Positions 41,325-50,117 are shown, numbered from the stretch's first letter. The stretch: DNA of 64,000 nt from Paenarthrobacter sp. A20 (GCF_024168825.1 NZ_JALJWH010000001.1:4340001-4404000); one strand, 5' to 3'. Program-made: numbers and translations. The notes: generated by a model from the letters alone, not told the origin.

Positions 41325-42449
41325 TTAGCCAGCCAGCCAGGTCTGCAGTGCCCGGAGGCACTCACGGATGGCATCGGCGTCGACGTGTTCGTTGTCCTTG
41401 TGCGCCAGCAGCGGGTCGCCTGGACCGAAGTTCACCGCCGGAATGCCAAGTTCACTGAAACGCGCGACGTCGGTCCAACCGTATTTGGGCTTGGGCTCAG
41501 CGCCCACTGCGGCGACGAAGGACGCGGCGGCGGGGTGGTTGAGGCCCGGGCGCGCGCCCGCGGCAGCGTCTGTGCGGACGACGTCGAAGCCTTCCAGCAG
41601 CTCGCGGACGTGCGCTTCGGCTTGGTCCGGTGTCTTGTCCGGAGCGAAGCGGTAGTTGATCTCCACCACACAGCGGTCCGGGATGACGTTCCCGGCCGTG
41701 CCCCCCTTGATTTTCACGGCGTTGAGGCTTTCGCGGTAGTCGAGGCCGTCAACGTTGATGGTCCGGGGTTCGTAGGCGGCCAGCCGGGCAAGGATCGGTG
41801 CGGCGGCGTGGATCGCGTTGACGCCCATCCATGCTCGCGCAGAGTGGGCTGTTTCCCCGATGGTGGTGGCTTCGAAACGGCTGGTTCCGTTGCACCCGCC
41901 TTCCACCGTGCCGTGCGTAGGTTCCAGAAGGATGGCAAAATCGCCGTCCAGCAAGTCGCCGTGATTGCGCACCAACCTGCCAAGGCCGCTCTTCACCGCC
42001 TCCACTTCCTCATGGTCGTAGAAGACAAAGGTGACGTCCTTGTCCGGCTCCCGACCGTCGTCGAACAGCGTTGCCGCGAGGGCGAGCTGCACCGCGACGC
42101 CGCCTTTCATGTCGGTGGTCCCGCGGCCGTAGAGCACACCTTCGCCGGGAACGCCGGACTCCCAGGTGGCCGGTACTGTGCCCAACGATCCGTCAACCGT
42201 GGGCAGGGGAACAGTGTCCAAGTGCCCTGCGAGGATGACGCGTTCAGCGCGGCCGAGTTCGGTTCGGGCGATGATGGCGTCACCATCCCGGACCACCGTG
42301 TAGGCGGGGATGGCACGCAATGCGGTCTCAACGGCGTCTGCCAGTTCGGTCTCGTTGCCGGAGACACTATTGAAGTCAATGATCGCGGCCGTCAGCAAGG
42401 CAACGTCCTGGCGCAGGTCAAGGAGGGCGGGAGCAGGGTTCAGGGTCAC
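41325..42449 (-). CDS. dapE: Succinyl-diaminopimelate desuccinylase
   Basis: DapE hydrolyses N-succinyl-LL-diaminopimelate to LL-diaminopimelate for lysine and peptidoglycan. The 374-residue M20-family metalloenzyme has VILAGHLDTVPLP (metal histidine), YGRGTTDMKGGVAVQL (bridging aspartate), FYDHEEVEAVKSG (catalytic glutamates), a middle dimerisation domain and FGPGDPLLAHKDNEHVD near the C-terminus. The start is GTG at 42449, six bases after TAGGCT. It is divergent from dapD with 95 bases between them, so the two steps around the DapC transaminase share a control region. Confidence 0.95.
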   Translation of the reverse strand: MTLNPAPALLDLRQDVALLTAAIIDFNSVSGNETELADAVETALRAIPAYTVVRDGDAIIARTELGRAERVILAGHLDTVPLPTVDGSLGTVPATWESGVPGEGVLYGRGTTDMKGGVAVQLALAATLFDDGREPDKDVTFVFYDHEEVEAVKSGLGRLVRNHGDLLDGDFAILLEPTHGTVEGGCNGTSRFEATTIGETAHSARAWMGVNAIHAAAPILARLAAYEPRTINVDGLDYRESLNAVKIKGGTAGNVIPDRCVVEINYRFAPDKTPDQAEAHVRELLEGFDVVRTDAAAGARPGLNHPAAASFVAAVGAEPKPKYGWTDVARFSELGIPAVNFGPGDPLLAHKDNEHVDADAIRECLRALQTWLAG

Positions 42450-42455
42450 CCGTCC

Positions 42456-42461
42456 AGCCTA
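42456..42461 (-). promoter_or_regulatory. Candidate -10 element (TAGGCT) for dapE
   Basis: Minus-strand TAGGCT ends six bases before the dapE GTG, consistent with a leaderless transcript. Confidence 0.5.
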
Positions 42462-42509
42462 ATCCCCGGAAACAACCACAAATGCGACTTCTACGGCATG
42501 AGACGGGTT

Positions 42510-42538
42510 TTAACCGACCTCTGCCTGCTGGATAGACT
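42510..42538 (+). promoter_or_regulatory. Candidate dapD promoter (TTAACC, 17-base spacer, TAGACT)
   Basis: TTAACC at 42510-42515 and TAGACT at 42533-42538 have the ideal 17-base spacing. The -10 box ends six bases before the dapD ATG. Confidence 0.55.
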
Positions 42539-42544
42539 TGGCCC

Positions 42545-43570
42545 ATGACTGAAACTGCTTCCTCTGCTGTGCCCGCAACCGCGCCCGCCAACCCCCGATC
42601 GGCTTATGGCTTCGGCCTCGCCACCATCGCCACCTCGGCTTCCGGGGAAGCAACCGTGCTGGACGTCTGGTACCCCGCACCCGCACTTGGTGTGGCGGCA
42701 GATACCCTGCGCGATGTTGAGAACGCCGATCCCGCGCTCACTGCACTGGCCAACGACGGCAAGGATGCCGATCGTGGCACGGAGCAGAAAGTGGTCTTCG
42801 CGCAGATTGACCTCGACGCCGCACCGGCTGACACTGCCGATGCCTACCTGCGCCTGCACCTGCTGTCCCACCGCCTGGTCACGCCGAACAGCATCAACTT
42901 GGATGGCGTCTTCGGCAAGCTTCCCAACGTCGTGTGGACCAACTTTGGCCCGGCCGCCGTTGATGGTTTCGAACTGACCCGCGCCCGCTTGCGTAAGCGC
43001 GGCAACGTGGTGGTCTATGGAGTGGACAAGTTCCCGCGCATGGTCGACTACGTTGTCCCCACCGGCGTGCGGATTGCCGACGCCGACCGCGTCCGTTTGG
43101 GTGCGCACCTCGCCGAGGGCACCACCGTCATGCACGAAGGCTTCGTGAACTTCAACGCAGGCACCCTGGGCACCTCCATGGTGGAGGGCCGCATCTCGGC
43201 CGGCGTCGTTGCCGGCGATGGCACCGACGTTGGCGGTGGAGCCTCCATCATGGGCACGCTCTCCGGCGGCGGCAAGGAAAAGATCGCACTGGGCGAACGT
43301 GTACTGCTGGGCGCGAACTCCGGTGTGGGCATCAGCATCGGCGACGACTCAGTAGTGGAGGCCGGCCTCTACGTCACCGCCGGTACCCGCGTGCGCGTCC
43401 CCGGACCCAAGGACGAAAATGGCGAGGACACCAGCAAGATCATCAAGGCCGTGGAACTCTCCGGCGTGCCCAACCTGCTCTTCCGCCGTAACTCCACCAC
43501 AGGCGGCGTGGAAGTCCTTCCCCGCAAGGGCCAGACGGTAGAGCTCAACGAGGCTCTTCACGCCAACTAG
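42545..43570 (+). CDS. dapD: 2,3,4,5-tetrahydropyridine-2,6-dicarboxylate N-succinyltransferase
   Basis: DapD transfers succinyl from succinyl-CoA to tetrahydrodipicolinate in the lysine/DAP pathway. The 341-residue protein is of the actinobacterial type. Its N-terminal domain has [20 protein letters not shown], and hexapeptide-repeat turns form a left-handed beta helix ([59 protein letters not shown]). Such enzymes are trimers with the active site between subunits. The ATG has no ribosome-binding site, but TAGACT lies six bases before it. It is divergent from dapE and followed after 13 bases by a lysozyme-like gene. Confidence 0.95.
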   Translation: MTETASSAVPATAPANPRSAYGFGLATIATSASGEATVLDVWYPAPALGVAADTLRDVENADPALTALANDGKDADRGTEQKVVFAQIDLDAAPADTADAYLRLHLLSHRLVTPNSINLDGVFGKLPNVVWTNFGPAAVDGFELTRARLRKRGNVVVYGVDKFPRMVDYVVPTGVRIADADRVRLGAHLAEGTTVMHEGFVNFNAGTLGTSMVEGRISAGVVAGDGTDVGGGASIMGTLSGGGKEKIALGERVLLGANSGVGISIGDDSVVEAGLYVTAGTRVRVPGPKDENGEDTSKIIKAVELSGVPNLLFRRNSTTGGVEVLPRKGQTVELNEALHAN

Positions 43571-43583
43571 CAGGAGGACCTCC

Positions 43584-44426
43584 GTGCGCCGGTTCCGCCG
43601 CGCCATCGTTGCGGTGCTGGCCTTGGCCCTCGTAGCAGGTGCCATCTACGCGATCGTTGCTGTGCTGCAGCGCTCCGAGACCTTGGTCACGGAGCGCTGC
43701 GTCGCCGTCGTGGGTTCAGACAGTCATGAGCTGGCCACGGATCAAACAGCGAACGCTTCGCTGATCTCCGCGATCTCCGTCCAACGCGGGCTGCCGCCCC
43801 GGGCGGCGAGCATAGCCCTTGCGACCGCCATGCAGGAATCGCGGCTCCGGAACATTAATTATGGCGATGAGGCGGGCCCCGATTCCCGTGGCCTGTTCCA
43901 GCAGAGGCCATCACAAGGCTGGGGCACCGAGGCCCAAGTCATGGACCCTGTCTACGCAACGAATGCTTTCTATGACGGCCTGGTCAAAGTTCCCGGTTTC
44001 GAGACCATGGAAATCACCCAGGCAGCCCAAGCTGTCCAACGGTCGGCCTTCCCCCGCGCCTACGCCCAGCACGAGGGCATGGGCCGCGCTTTCGCGTCGG
44101 CCCTTACAGGGCACTCTGAATCATCGCTGGACTGCGAATTGCGCATGCCCGACGCAGCTGGTGACCCGGCCGCCGTCGTGGATGACATCACGACGGCGTT
44201 CGGCACCCAAGCGGCCACGGTACAGGGCCGTACGGTCCAGCTGGACGTCACGGGCACGCAGGCGTGGGCAGTGGCCCACTGGGCCGTGGCGAATGCCAAA
44301 TCCTTGTCCATCACGCAGGTGGACGTAGGCGGACAGACGTGGAACCGCGAGAAGCGGAATGGGTGGCAGGCCGCGGCCGCGCCTTCTGAAACGGTCACCG
44401 TTACGGTGTCGGCGCCCACCACCTAA
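43584..44426 (+). CDS. Secreted or membrane-anchored lysozyme-like protein
   Basis: The GTG at 43584, preceded by AGGAGG, gives 280 residues. An N-terminal helix (RRAIVAVLALALVAGAIYAI) should anchor or export it. The core, GLPPRAASIALATAMQESRL followed by NINYGDEAGPDSRGLFQQRP, resembles a soluble lytic transglycosylase or lysozyme fold, with the glutamate in MQES as candidate catalytic acid. SQGWGTEAQVMDPVYATNAF follows. Similar actinobacterial proteins are sometimes mislabelled as heavy-metal transporters. The gene is 13 bases after dapD, linking it loosely to peptidoglycan precursor synthesis. Enzymatic activity is inferred. Confidence 0.78.
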   Translation: MRRFRRAIVAVLALALVAGAIYAIVAVLQRSETLVTERCVAVVGSDSHELATDQTANASLISAISVQRGLPPRAASIALATAMQESRLRNINYGDEAGPDSRGLFQQRPSQGWGTEAQVMDPVYATNAFYDGLVKVPGFETMEITQAAQAVQRSAFPRAYAQHEGMGRAFASALTGHSESSLDCELRMPDAAGDPAAVVDDITTAFGTQAATVQGRTVQLDVTGTQAWAVAHWAVANAKSLSITQVDVGGQTWNREKRNGWQAAAAPSETVTVTVSAPTT

Positions 44427-44447
44427 GCACTGCTTCCCCAACGTCCT

Positions 44448-45059
44448 TCAGGCGAGGATCTCCACCACCGGCTGGACGTAGCTACGGAACACATCGGGCT
44501 CTGACAGCAACCTGTGGCTCATGATCATGGTGCTGGGCTCCAAGTACCACGCACGGGGTTCATTGAGGGGAAGTTCAATGATCGTGAGGTCGAAGTCGCG
44601 GGAGCTGCGGCCGACTTCCAGGAGCCGGTCCTCCACCATTTCGTTCAACACCTGCGTCACGCCGTTGGCTTCCCTGGCGGCCTCAAGATCGGCGTACTCG
44701 TCAATCCTGTCTGTGGCCCAGCCCAAGGCCGAGCCAAAGTGGGCCTGCAAGACCCGTTGAAGTGCAGGGGAATTGCCGAACGCCTTGAAGCTTGGCGGTG
44801 AAAGCTCATGAGCCGGTTGGGGATACGATCTCACCAATTTCTCCCACCAGGCCTCCCATTCAGTCTTGAGGGCCTGGACGCCGCCTACGTCAGAAGTGAG
44901 GTGGGTGTGGTCCGCATGCCGGACTTTGGGGGCTGCGTGGGACAGGCTCGGTTTTCCGGCACCGTCCAGTCCAGCTACATCGCGCAAGTACAGGGCGATG
45001 AGCATCGGCCCGGACGTGTCCATGGTGATGCGCCATCCCGGGCCGCCTGACTCATGCAT
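44448..45059 (-). CDS. Conserved hypothetical protein
   Basis: I do not recognise this 203-residue protein. It starts MHESGGPGWRITMDTSGPML after GGAGGAATTCGG and contains WEAWWEKLVRSYPQPAHELS, LDAGVE-like motifs are absent, and the end reads AWYLEPSTMIMSHRLLSEPD. It has no signal peptide or membrane helix and looks like a soluble alpha/beta protein. It converges with the lysozyme-like gene, and the TetR gene upstream reads in the same direction with a 100-base gap. Codon use looks like the neighbours. Confidence 0.7.
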   Translation of the reverse strand: MHESGGPGWRITMDTSGPMLIALYLRDVAGLDGAGKPSLSHAAPKVRHADHTHLTSDVGGVQALKTEWEAWWEKLVRSYPQPAHELSPPSFKAFGNSPALQRVLQAHFGSALGWATDRIDEYADLEAAREANGVTQVLNEMVEDRLLEVGRSSRDFDLTIIELPLNEPRAWYLEPSTMIMSHRLLSEPDVFRSYVQPVVEILA

Positions 45060-45159
45060 CCGAATTCCTCCCTTGGCAGGTTCCCGACAAGTCCCAGTCT
45101 ATTCCCGTTGAGTCTGGACGGTAGTGGCGGGGCGGCACTGGTTGACGGAAGCACCCGTC

Positions 45160-45783
45160 CTAGTGCGCCGGCACTGCACCCAGGGATCGCAGGTGCGCGG
45201 TGAGGACGTCGCTGCACATTTCCGCCGTCATCCATTCCGGCTGCAGCAACGCATGCATGCACAGCCCATCCATCGTGGCCAACAGCCGCTCGGCTTCGGT
45301 GACGAGGGTTTCCTGGACGTCCGCACCCCCAGGGCTCAGGAGCATGATCAAACGCCCGACGACGGCCGCTACGGTGCGGTGGCTGCGCTCGGCTTCGGCC
45401 GCCAGGACGGGCTTGATCCGGGCAGCGTGCCTGAACGCCATCCACACGCAGGCATCCACTGCGAGTTCCTCGTCCAACGGCAGGAATTGTCCCAGCAGGT
45501 TAAGGACAGCGGCATGCTGTTCCGGGCTGCCACCCGCCTGTTGCTCGACTACTGTCAGCGCTGATTCAAGCCGTCCGGCAATGCGGTCGATCACTGCGCC
45601 AAACGAGAAGACCAGGAGGTCGTCGCTGCTGGCAAAGTAGTGCCGGACGGAACCCACGGCCAGTCCTGCCTCGTCCGCTACTTCCCTGAGGGATGCCCGC
45701 TCCAGGCCATCGCTGGCAATGATCCGGAATACAGCGTGGACAACATCAAGGCGCCGGGCTTCGGCATCAACTATTTTGGGCAC
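45160..45783 (-). CDS. TetR/AcrR family transcriptional regulator
   Basis: The 207-residue protein has an N-terminal helix-turn-helix (RRLDVVHAVFRIIASDGLER, ASLREVADEAGLAVGSVRHY, then FASSDDLLVFSF) and a C-terminal domain with VDACVWMAFRHAARIKPVL, which resembles the BetI/TetR_C_6 type. The start is GTG at 45783. A perfect inverted repeat, AGCACG-AA-CGTGCT, lies 12 bases before it and is a likely operator. galE is divergent with 80 bases between, so it may control itself, galE or both. The ligand is unknown. Confidence 0.9.
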   Translation of the reverse strand: MPKIVDAEARRLDVVHAVFRIIASDGLERASLREVADEAGLAVGSVRHYFASSDDLLVFSFGAVIDRIAGRLESALTVVEQQAGGSPEQHAAVLNLLGQFLPLDEELAVDACVWMAFRHAARIKPVLAAEAERSHRTVAAVVGRLIMLLSPGGADVQETLVTEAERLLATMDGLCMHALLQPEWMTAEMCSDVLTAHLRSLGAVPAH

Positions 45784-45794
45784 TAATAGTTTTT

Positions 45795-45808
45795 AGCACG
45801 AACGTGCT
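45795..45808. promoter_or_regulatory. Candidate TetR operator (AGCACG-AA-CGTGCT)
   Basis: A 6-2-6 perfect inverted repeat lies in the tetR-galE intergenic region, 12 bases upstream of the tetR start codon. Its size and position fit an autoregulatory TetR site. Confidence 0.55.
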
Positions 45809-45850
45809 TCAACACCGCTCAACACAGAGCGGTGTGGCTCCGATTTCCGC

Positions 45851-45856
45851 TAGCGT
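45851..45856 (+). promoter_or_regulatory. Candidate -10 element (TAGCGT) for galE
   Basis: TAGCGT ends seven bases before the galE ATG. The AGGA immediately after it is only three bases from the ATG, too close for a ribosome-binding site. Confidence 0.5.
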
Positions 45857-45863
45857 AGGAACC

Positions 45864-46907
45864 ATGAAAATTCTTGTCACGGGTGGCACCGGCTACATCG
45901 GTTCCCACACCGTTTTGTCCCTTCAGGAAGCCGGCCACGACGTCGTCGTGCTTGATAACCTCGTGAACTCCAGCGAGGAATCCCTCCGCCGGGTTTCGGA
46001 GCTCACCGGCAAGACCGCCGCGTTCCACAAGGTGGACCTGGTGGACGAGCCCGCAGTTGAGGCCGTGTTCGACCAGCACCAGATCGACGCCGTCATCCAC
46101 TTCGCCGGGCTGAAGGCCGTGGGAGAGTCCGTTCAGGAACCCCTGGCTTACTACTACAACAACATCGTGGGCACCTTGAACCTGCTCCGGGCCATGGACA
46201 AGCACAATGTGCGCTCCATCGTTTTCAGTTCTTCTGCAACGGTGTATGGCGAGCACAACCCGATCCCCTATATCGAGAAGATGGAAATCGGCGCGAACAA
46301 CCCGTACGGCCGCACCAAGGAACAGATCGAGGACATCCTCTCGGACCTGGGCAACGCGGACGACCGCTGGCATATCGCACTGCTGCGCTACTTCAACCCG
46401 GTGGGCGCCCACCCGTCCGGCCGCATCGGCGAGGACCCCCAAGGCATCCCGAACAACCTCGTTCCATTCATTGCGCAGGTAGCCGTCGGACGCCGCGAAA
46501 AGCTGATGGTCTTCGGTGGGGACTACGACACCCCCGATGGCACCGCGCAGCGGGACTACATCCACGTGGTGGACCTGGCGGATGGACACGTAGCAGCCCT
46601 GAACTACATCGCAGAGCGCGCCGGCGTGCGCCGCTGGAACCTCGGCTCCGGCCGCGGCTCCTCTGTCCTGGAGGTCCTGCGCTCCTTCGAGAAGGCCGTC
46701 GGTCAGCCGATTCCTTATGAGATCACCGGCCGCCGGGCGGGCGATCTTCCCGCCTTCTGGGCCGACGCTTCCTCAGCCCTGGCCGACCTCGGTTGGTCCA
46801 CCACCAAGACCGTGGACCAGATGTGCGAGGACCACTGGCGCTGGCAGAAGAACAACCCCTTCGGATACAACGCTGCTGCTGCGACTTCCGCAACAAACAA
46901 CGCCTAG
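45864..46907 (+). CDS. galE: UDP-glucose 4-epimerase
   Basis: GalE interconverts UDP-glucose and UDP-galactose using bound NAD. The 347-residue extended SDR starts KILVTGGTGYIGSHTVLSL (NAD motif GGTGYIG), then VVVLDNLVNSSEESL, VIHFAGLKAVGESVQEPLAY, VFSSSATVYGEHNPIPY, the catalytic NPYGRTKEQIED (Tyr and Lys) and ALLRYFNPVGAHPSGRIGED. The ATG at 45864 matches the family start; a longer open frame from 45804 would include the probable promoter. It is a single-gene unit between a divergent TetR gene and a large palindrome. It supplies UDP-galactose for envelope glycans or galactose use. Confidence 0.96.
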   Translation: MKILVTGGTGYIGSHTVLSLQEAGHDVVVLDNLVNSSEESLRRVSELTGKTAAFHKVDLVDEPAVEAVFDQHQIDAVIHFAGLKAVGESVQEPLAYYYNNIVGTLNLLRAMDKHNVRSIVFSSSATVYGEHNPIPYIEKMEIGANNPYGRTKEQIEDILSDLGNADDRWHIALLRYFNPVGAHPSGRIGEDPQGIPNNLVPFIAQVAVGRREKLMVFGGDYDTPDGTAQRDYIHVVDLADGHVAALNYIAERAGVRRWNLGSGRGSSVLEVLRSFEKAVGQPIPYEITGRRAGDLPAFWADASSALADLGWSTTKTVDQMCEDHWRWQKNNPFGYNAAAATSATNNA

Positions 46908-46927
46908 GCGACCAACGCCTCAGTAAT

Positions 46928-46977
46928 TAACGACGGCGGCCGCCCACCTCGCGCGAGGTGGGCGGCCGCCGTCGTTA
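46928..46977. terminator. 50-base perfect palindrome between galE and gltA (bidirectional terminator)
   Basis: The 25 bases 46928-46952 are exactly complementary to 46953-46977 with no spacer: TAACGACGGCGGCCGCCCAC and onward on the left arm. In RNA it gives a very stable GC-rich hairpin that can stop transcripts from both convergent genes. As DNA it could also form a cruciform. Confidence 0.85.
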
Positions 46978-46989
46978 TAAGGCCTGGTA

Positions 46990-48273
46990 CTAGTTGGCCG
47001 GGTAGTTGCGCTCCGGCTCCCCTGTGTAGAGCTGCCGCGGGCGGCCGATCTTGGTCTGGGGGTCGTTGATCATTTCGCGCCACTGGGCAATCCAGCCCGG
47101 GAGGCGCCCGATGGCGAACAGCACGGTGAACATCTTCTCGGGGAAGCCCATGGCCTTGTAGATGAGGCCGGTGTAGAAGTCGACGTTCGGGTAGAGCTTG
47201 CGCTGGATGAAGTAGTCGTCAGCCAGGGCCTTCTCTTCGAGGCGCATGGCGATGTCCAGCAGTTCGTCGTTGCCGCCGAGCTTGCCGAGAACTTCGTGGG
47301 CCGTTGCCTTGATGATCTTGGCGCGGGGATCGTAGTTCTTGTACACGCGGTGTCCGAAGCCCATAAGGCGGACGCCGTCTTCCTTGTTCTTGACCTTCTC
47401 CATGTAATCCTCGGGCTTGATGCCGTCGGCCTGGATCTGGCGGAGCATTTTCAGCACGGCCTCGTTGGCTCCACCGTGGGCGGGTCCGAAGAGTGCGTTG
47501 ATGCCGGCGGACACCGACGCGAAGAGGTTCGCGTTGGACGAACCCACCAAACGCACGGTGGACGTGGAACAGTTCTGCTCGTGGTCAGCGTGCAGGATGA
47601 GCAGCAGGTCCAACGCCTTGACGACCACCGGATCCATTTCGTACTGCTCAGCCGGGAGGCCGAAGCTCAGACGCAGGAAGTTCTCCACCAGGTTCATGGA
47701 GTTGTCCGGGTAGAGCATCGGCTGGCCGATGGACTTCTTGTGGGCGTAAGCGGCAATGACGGGCAGCTTGGCCATGAGGCGGATGGTGGAAACTTCCACG
47801 TGCTCCGCGTTGAACGGATCCAGCGAGTCCTGGTAGAACGTGGACAACGCCGAAACAGCCGAGGACAGTACCGGCATGGGGTGTGCGTCGCGCGGGAACC
47901 CGCCGAAGAAGCCCTTGAGCTCTTCATGCAGGAGCGTGTGGCGGCGGATGCGCTGATCGAACTCTTCCAACTCCGTGGGGGTGGGAAGGTTGCCGTAGAT
48001 CAGCAGGTAGGAAACTTCGAGGAAGCTCGAGTGCTGCGCGAGCTGCTCGATCGGGTAGCCGCGGTAGCGCAGGATGCCTGCGTCGCCGTCGATGTAGGTA
48101 ATGGCCGAGGTGGTGGCCGCTGTGTTCATGAAGCCGGGGTCATAGGCAACGGCGCCCGTCTGCTTCAGCAGCTTGGAAACGTCGTAGCCTTCGTTTCCTT
48201 CTACAACCTGGATGCGCGGCAGTTCGAGTTCGCCGCCGGCATGGCGCAGTGTTGCGCTGGTGGTCTCAGTCAT
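46990..48273 (-). CDS. gltA: Citrate synthase
   Basis: Citrate synthase condenses oxaloacetate and acetyl-CoA at the entry of the TCA cycle. The 427-residue protein is the large hexameric type. It has IDGDAGILRYRGYPIEQLA, LLILHADHEQNCSTSTVRLV (His ligand), LFGPAHGGANEAVLKML (catalytic His) and GFGHRVYKNYDPRAKI, with the catalytic Asp in YPNVDFYTGLI. The ATG at 48273 is preceded by AAGGGGACTCC; a longer frame upstream to 48402 is not supported. It has a leader of over 100 bases after the dapC terminator. Confidence 0.97.
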   Translation of the reverse strand: MTETTSATLRHAGGELELPRIQVVEGNEGYDVSKLLKQTGAVAYDPGFMNTAATTSAITYIDGDAGILRYRGYPIEQLAQHSSFLEVSYLLIYGNLPTPTELEEFDQRIRRHTLLHEELKGFFGGFPRDAHPMPVLSSAVSALSTFYQDSLDPFNAEHVEVSTIRLMAKLPVIAAYAHKKSIGQPMLYPDNSMNLVENFLRLSFGLPAEQYEMDPVVVKALDLLLILHADHEQNCSTSTVRLVGSSNANLFASVSAGINALFGPAHGGANEAVLKMLRQIQADGIKPEDYMEKVKNKEDGVRLMGFGHRVYKNYDPRAKIIKATAHEVLGKLGGNDELLDIAMRLEEKALADDYFIQRKLYPNVDFYTGLIYKAMGFPEKMFTVLFAIGRLPGWIAQWREMINDPQTKIGRPRQLYTGEPERNYPAN

Positions 48274-48423
48274 GGAGTCCCCTTCATGAGGCCTTTGGGC
48301 CTCTATCGAACGCTTGTCCAACCAACTTCTGGTGCCGCCGCCTTCGGCCCTACTGTTGCAGGGCTCCAACGGCCGAAGTGCTTTCTTAGTGAAGGCCACC
48401 ATTGATAGTCAGTTAAAAAGCTA

Positions 48424-48471
48424 CCGCCAGTAACCCTACGGAACTAATCCGTGCCGTCCGGTTACTGGCGG
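48424..48471 (-). terminator. Terminator after dapC
   Basis: CCGCCAGTAACC at 48424-48435 pairs exactly with 48460-48471. An inner ACGGA/TCCGT stem (48438-48442 with 48448-48452) lies inside. On the minus strand it is followed by a TTTTT run at 48414-48418. It ends the fdxA-dapC unit. Confidence 0.78.
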
Positions 48472-48505
48472 AATGACGCTGTTAGTGGTGCAAGTCACAG
48501 CATTG

Positions 48506-49654
48506 TTATGCGCTGGACCCAAGTCGGTCCACAGCAGCGTCGATTCGTTCGTCGCTTCCCGTGAGGGCGACACGGATGAAGCCATTGCCGGCGTCGCCAT
48601 AGAAAACTCCGGGACCGACCACGATGCCAAGCTCAGCGAAACGAGCCACCGTGTCCCAGGTTGCCTCACCGGCAGTCGACCACAGGTAAAGGCCGGCCTT
48701 GGATTCGTGGATCTGCAATCCGAACTTCTCCAGCGCGGGCACGATTCTCTCGCGGCGCCCACGGTACAGATCCTTTTGGGCCAGAACATGGCTCGCATCA
48801 CCCAAAGCAACGCGCATCGCTTCCTGCACGGGGAAGGGAACAATCATGCCGGCATGCTTGCGGCTGTTGACCAGATTGGCCATGATCGCCGAGTCGCCGG
48901 CCACGAAGGCGGCACGGTAGCCGGCCAGGTTGGACTGCTTGCTCAACGAGTACACGCACAACAGGCCGTGGGTGGACCCACCTGTGACGCGGGGATCCAG
49001 GATGCTGGGCACAGCTTCTCCCCCGCGCTGGGCGTCCCATTCGCCCCAGCCGAGCTCGGCGTAGCATTCGTCCGAGGCCACCACGGCACCAAGTTCGCGG
49101 GCCTGGCTCACGATCCTGCGGAGCGATTCCACGTCCCGGACACTGCCGGTGGGATTGCCCGGCGAGTTGATCCACACCAAGCGGACCTTCGCGCGGGTGG
49201 CAGCATCCAGTTCATCCAGGTCGTCGGCAGCCACGGCCGTGGCGCCTGCCAGTGAAGCGCCAATGTCGTACGTCGGGTAAGCAACCGTAGGACGCACAAC
49301 AACATCCCCGGCGCTGAGGCCGAGCAAGAACGGCAGCCAGGCCACCAGCTCCTTGGAACCCACCGTCGGCATGACGTCCTTGGGGTCCAAGCCCGGGACG
49401 CCGCGGCGGCTGGCGAACCAATCCACCACGGCCTGCCGCAGTGCTTCTGTGCCATGAACTGTGGGATAGCCATGGGCGTCCGCAGCGGCGGCAAGGGCAT
49501 CACGGATCAGCCCCGGGGTGGGGTCCACAGGCGTTCCAATGGAAAGATTCACTGCACCGCCCGGGTGCTTGGCGGCCGTGGCGACATACGGCGCCATGGC
49601 CTCCCACGGGTAGTCAGGCAGGTTCAGGCCAAAAGCCGGGGCCGCGGAAATCAA
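48506..49654 (-). CDS. dapC: N-succinyldiaminopimelate aminotransferase
   Basis: DapC makes N-succinyl-LL-diaminopimelate from the keto acid formed by DapD. The 382-residue class-I aminotransferase has VNLSIGTPVDPTPGLIRDAL, TVGSKELVAWLPFLLG, VWINSPGNPTGSVRDVESL, VASDECYAELGWGEWD and the PLP lysine in YSLSKQSNLAGYRAAF. The start appears to be TTG at 49654, 14 bases after the fdxA stop, so it depends on translation of fdxA. The fdxA-dapC pairing is conserved in actinobacteria. With dapD and dapE nearby, three successive steps of the succinylase branch lie in one region. Confidence 0.93.
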   Translation of the reverse strand: MISAAPAFGLNLPDYPWEAMAPYVATAAKHPGGAVNLSIGTPVDPTPGLIRDALAAAADAHGYPTVHGTEALRQAVVDWFASRRGVPGLDPKDVMPTVGSKELVAWLPFLLGLSAGDVVVRPTVAYPTYDIGASLAGATAVAADDLDELDAATRAKVRLVWINSPGNPTGSVRDVESLRRIVSQARELGAVVASDECYAELGWGEWDAQRGGEAVPSILDPRVTGGSTHGLLCVYSLSKQSNLAGYRAAFVAGDSAIMANLVNSRKHAGMIVPFPVQEAMRVALGDASHVLAQKDLYRGRRERIVPALEKFGLQIHESKAGLYLWSTAGEATWDTVARFAELGIVVGPGVFYGDAGNGFIRVALTGSDERIDAAVDRLGSSA

Positions 49655-49668
49655 AGAAGCTACCGCCC

Positions 49669-49995
49669 TTAGTGGTCTTGGTTCTGCGGGGGCAGTGCCG
49701 AGATGAACGGGTGGTCCTTGCCTGTGTTGCCAATTTTGGCAGCTCCGCCCGGAGAGCCAAGGTCGTCAAAGAACTCGACGTTGGCCTTGTAGTAGTCAGC
49801 CCACTCTTCCGGGGTGTCATCCTCGTAGTAAATGGCCTCAACCGGGCACACGGGTTCACAGGCACCACAGTCGACACATTCATCGGGGTGGATGTAGAGG
49901 GAACGCTCACCTTCGTAAATGCAGTCGACAGGGCACTCTTCAATACATGCCTTGTCCTTGACATCCACACACGGCTGCGCGATTACGTACGTCAC
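49669..49995 (-). CDS. fdxA: Seven-iron ferredoxin
   Basis: The 108-residue protein has the cysteine pattern of 7Fe ferredoxins: PCVDVKDKACIEECPVDCIY for the 3Fe-4S part and DECVDCGACEPVCPVEAIYY for the 4Fe-4S part. It is a small cytosolic electron carrier. The start is GTG at 49995, about eight bases after GGAGAGG. It is first in a two-gene unit with dapC. An electron-transfer link to DapC is not known, so the pairing may only reflect shared expression. Confidence 0.95.
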   Translation of the reverse strand: MTYVIAQPCVDVKDKACIEECPVDCIYEGERSLYIHPDECVDCGACEPVCPVEAIYYEDDTPEEWADYYKANVEFFDDLGSPGGAAKIGNTGKDHPFISALPPQNQDH

Positions 49996-50117
49996 GTCCC
50001 AGACCTCTCCACGGTTTGTCCCGGCGATGGCCGGGTAATACTGCCGGCATCATGCCGGACACTCAACTTCCGAGCCTATTATCCAACAGTCCGCTAACGC
50101 CAACCTAGCCCGCGTCT

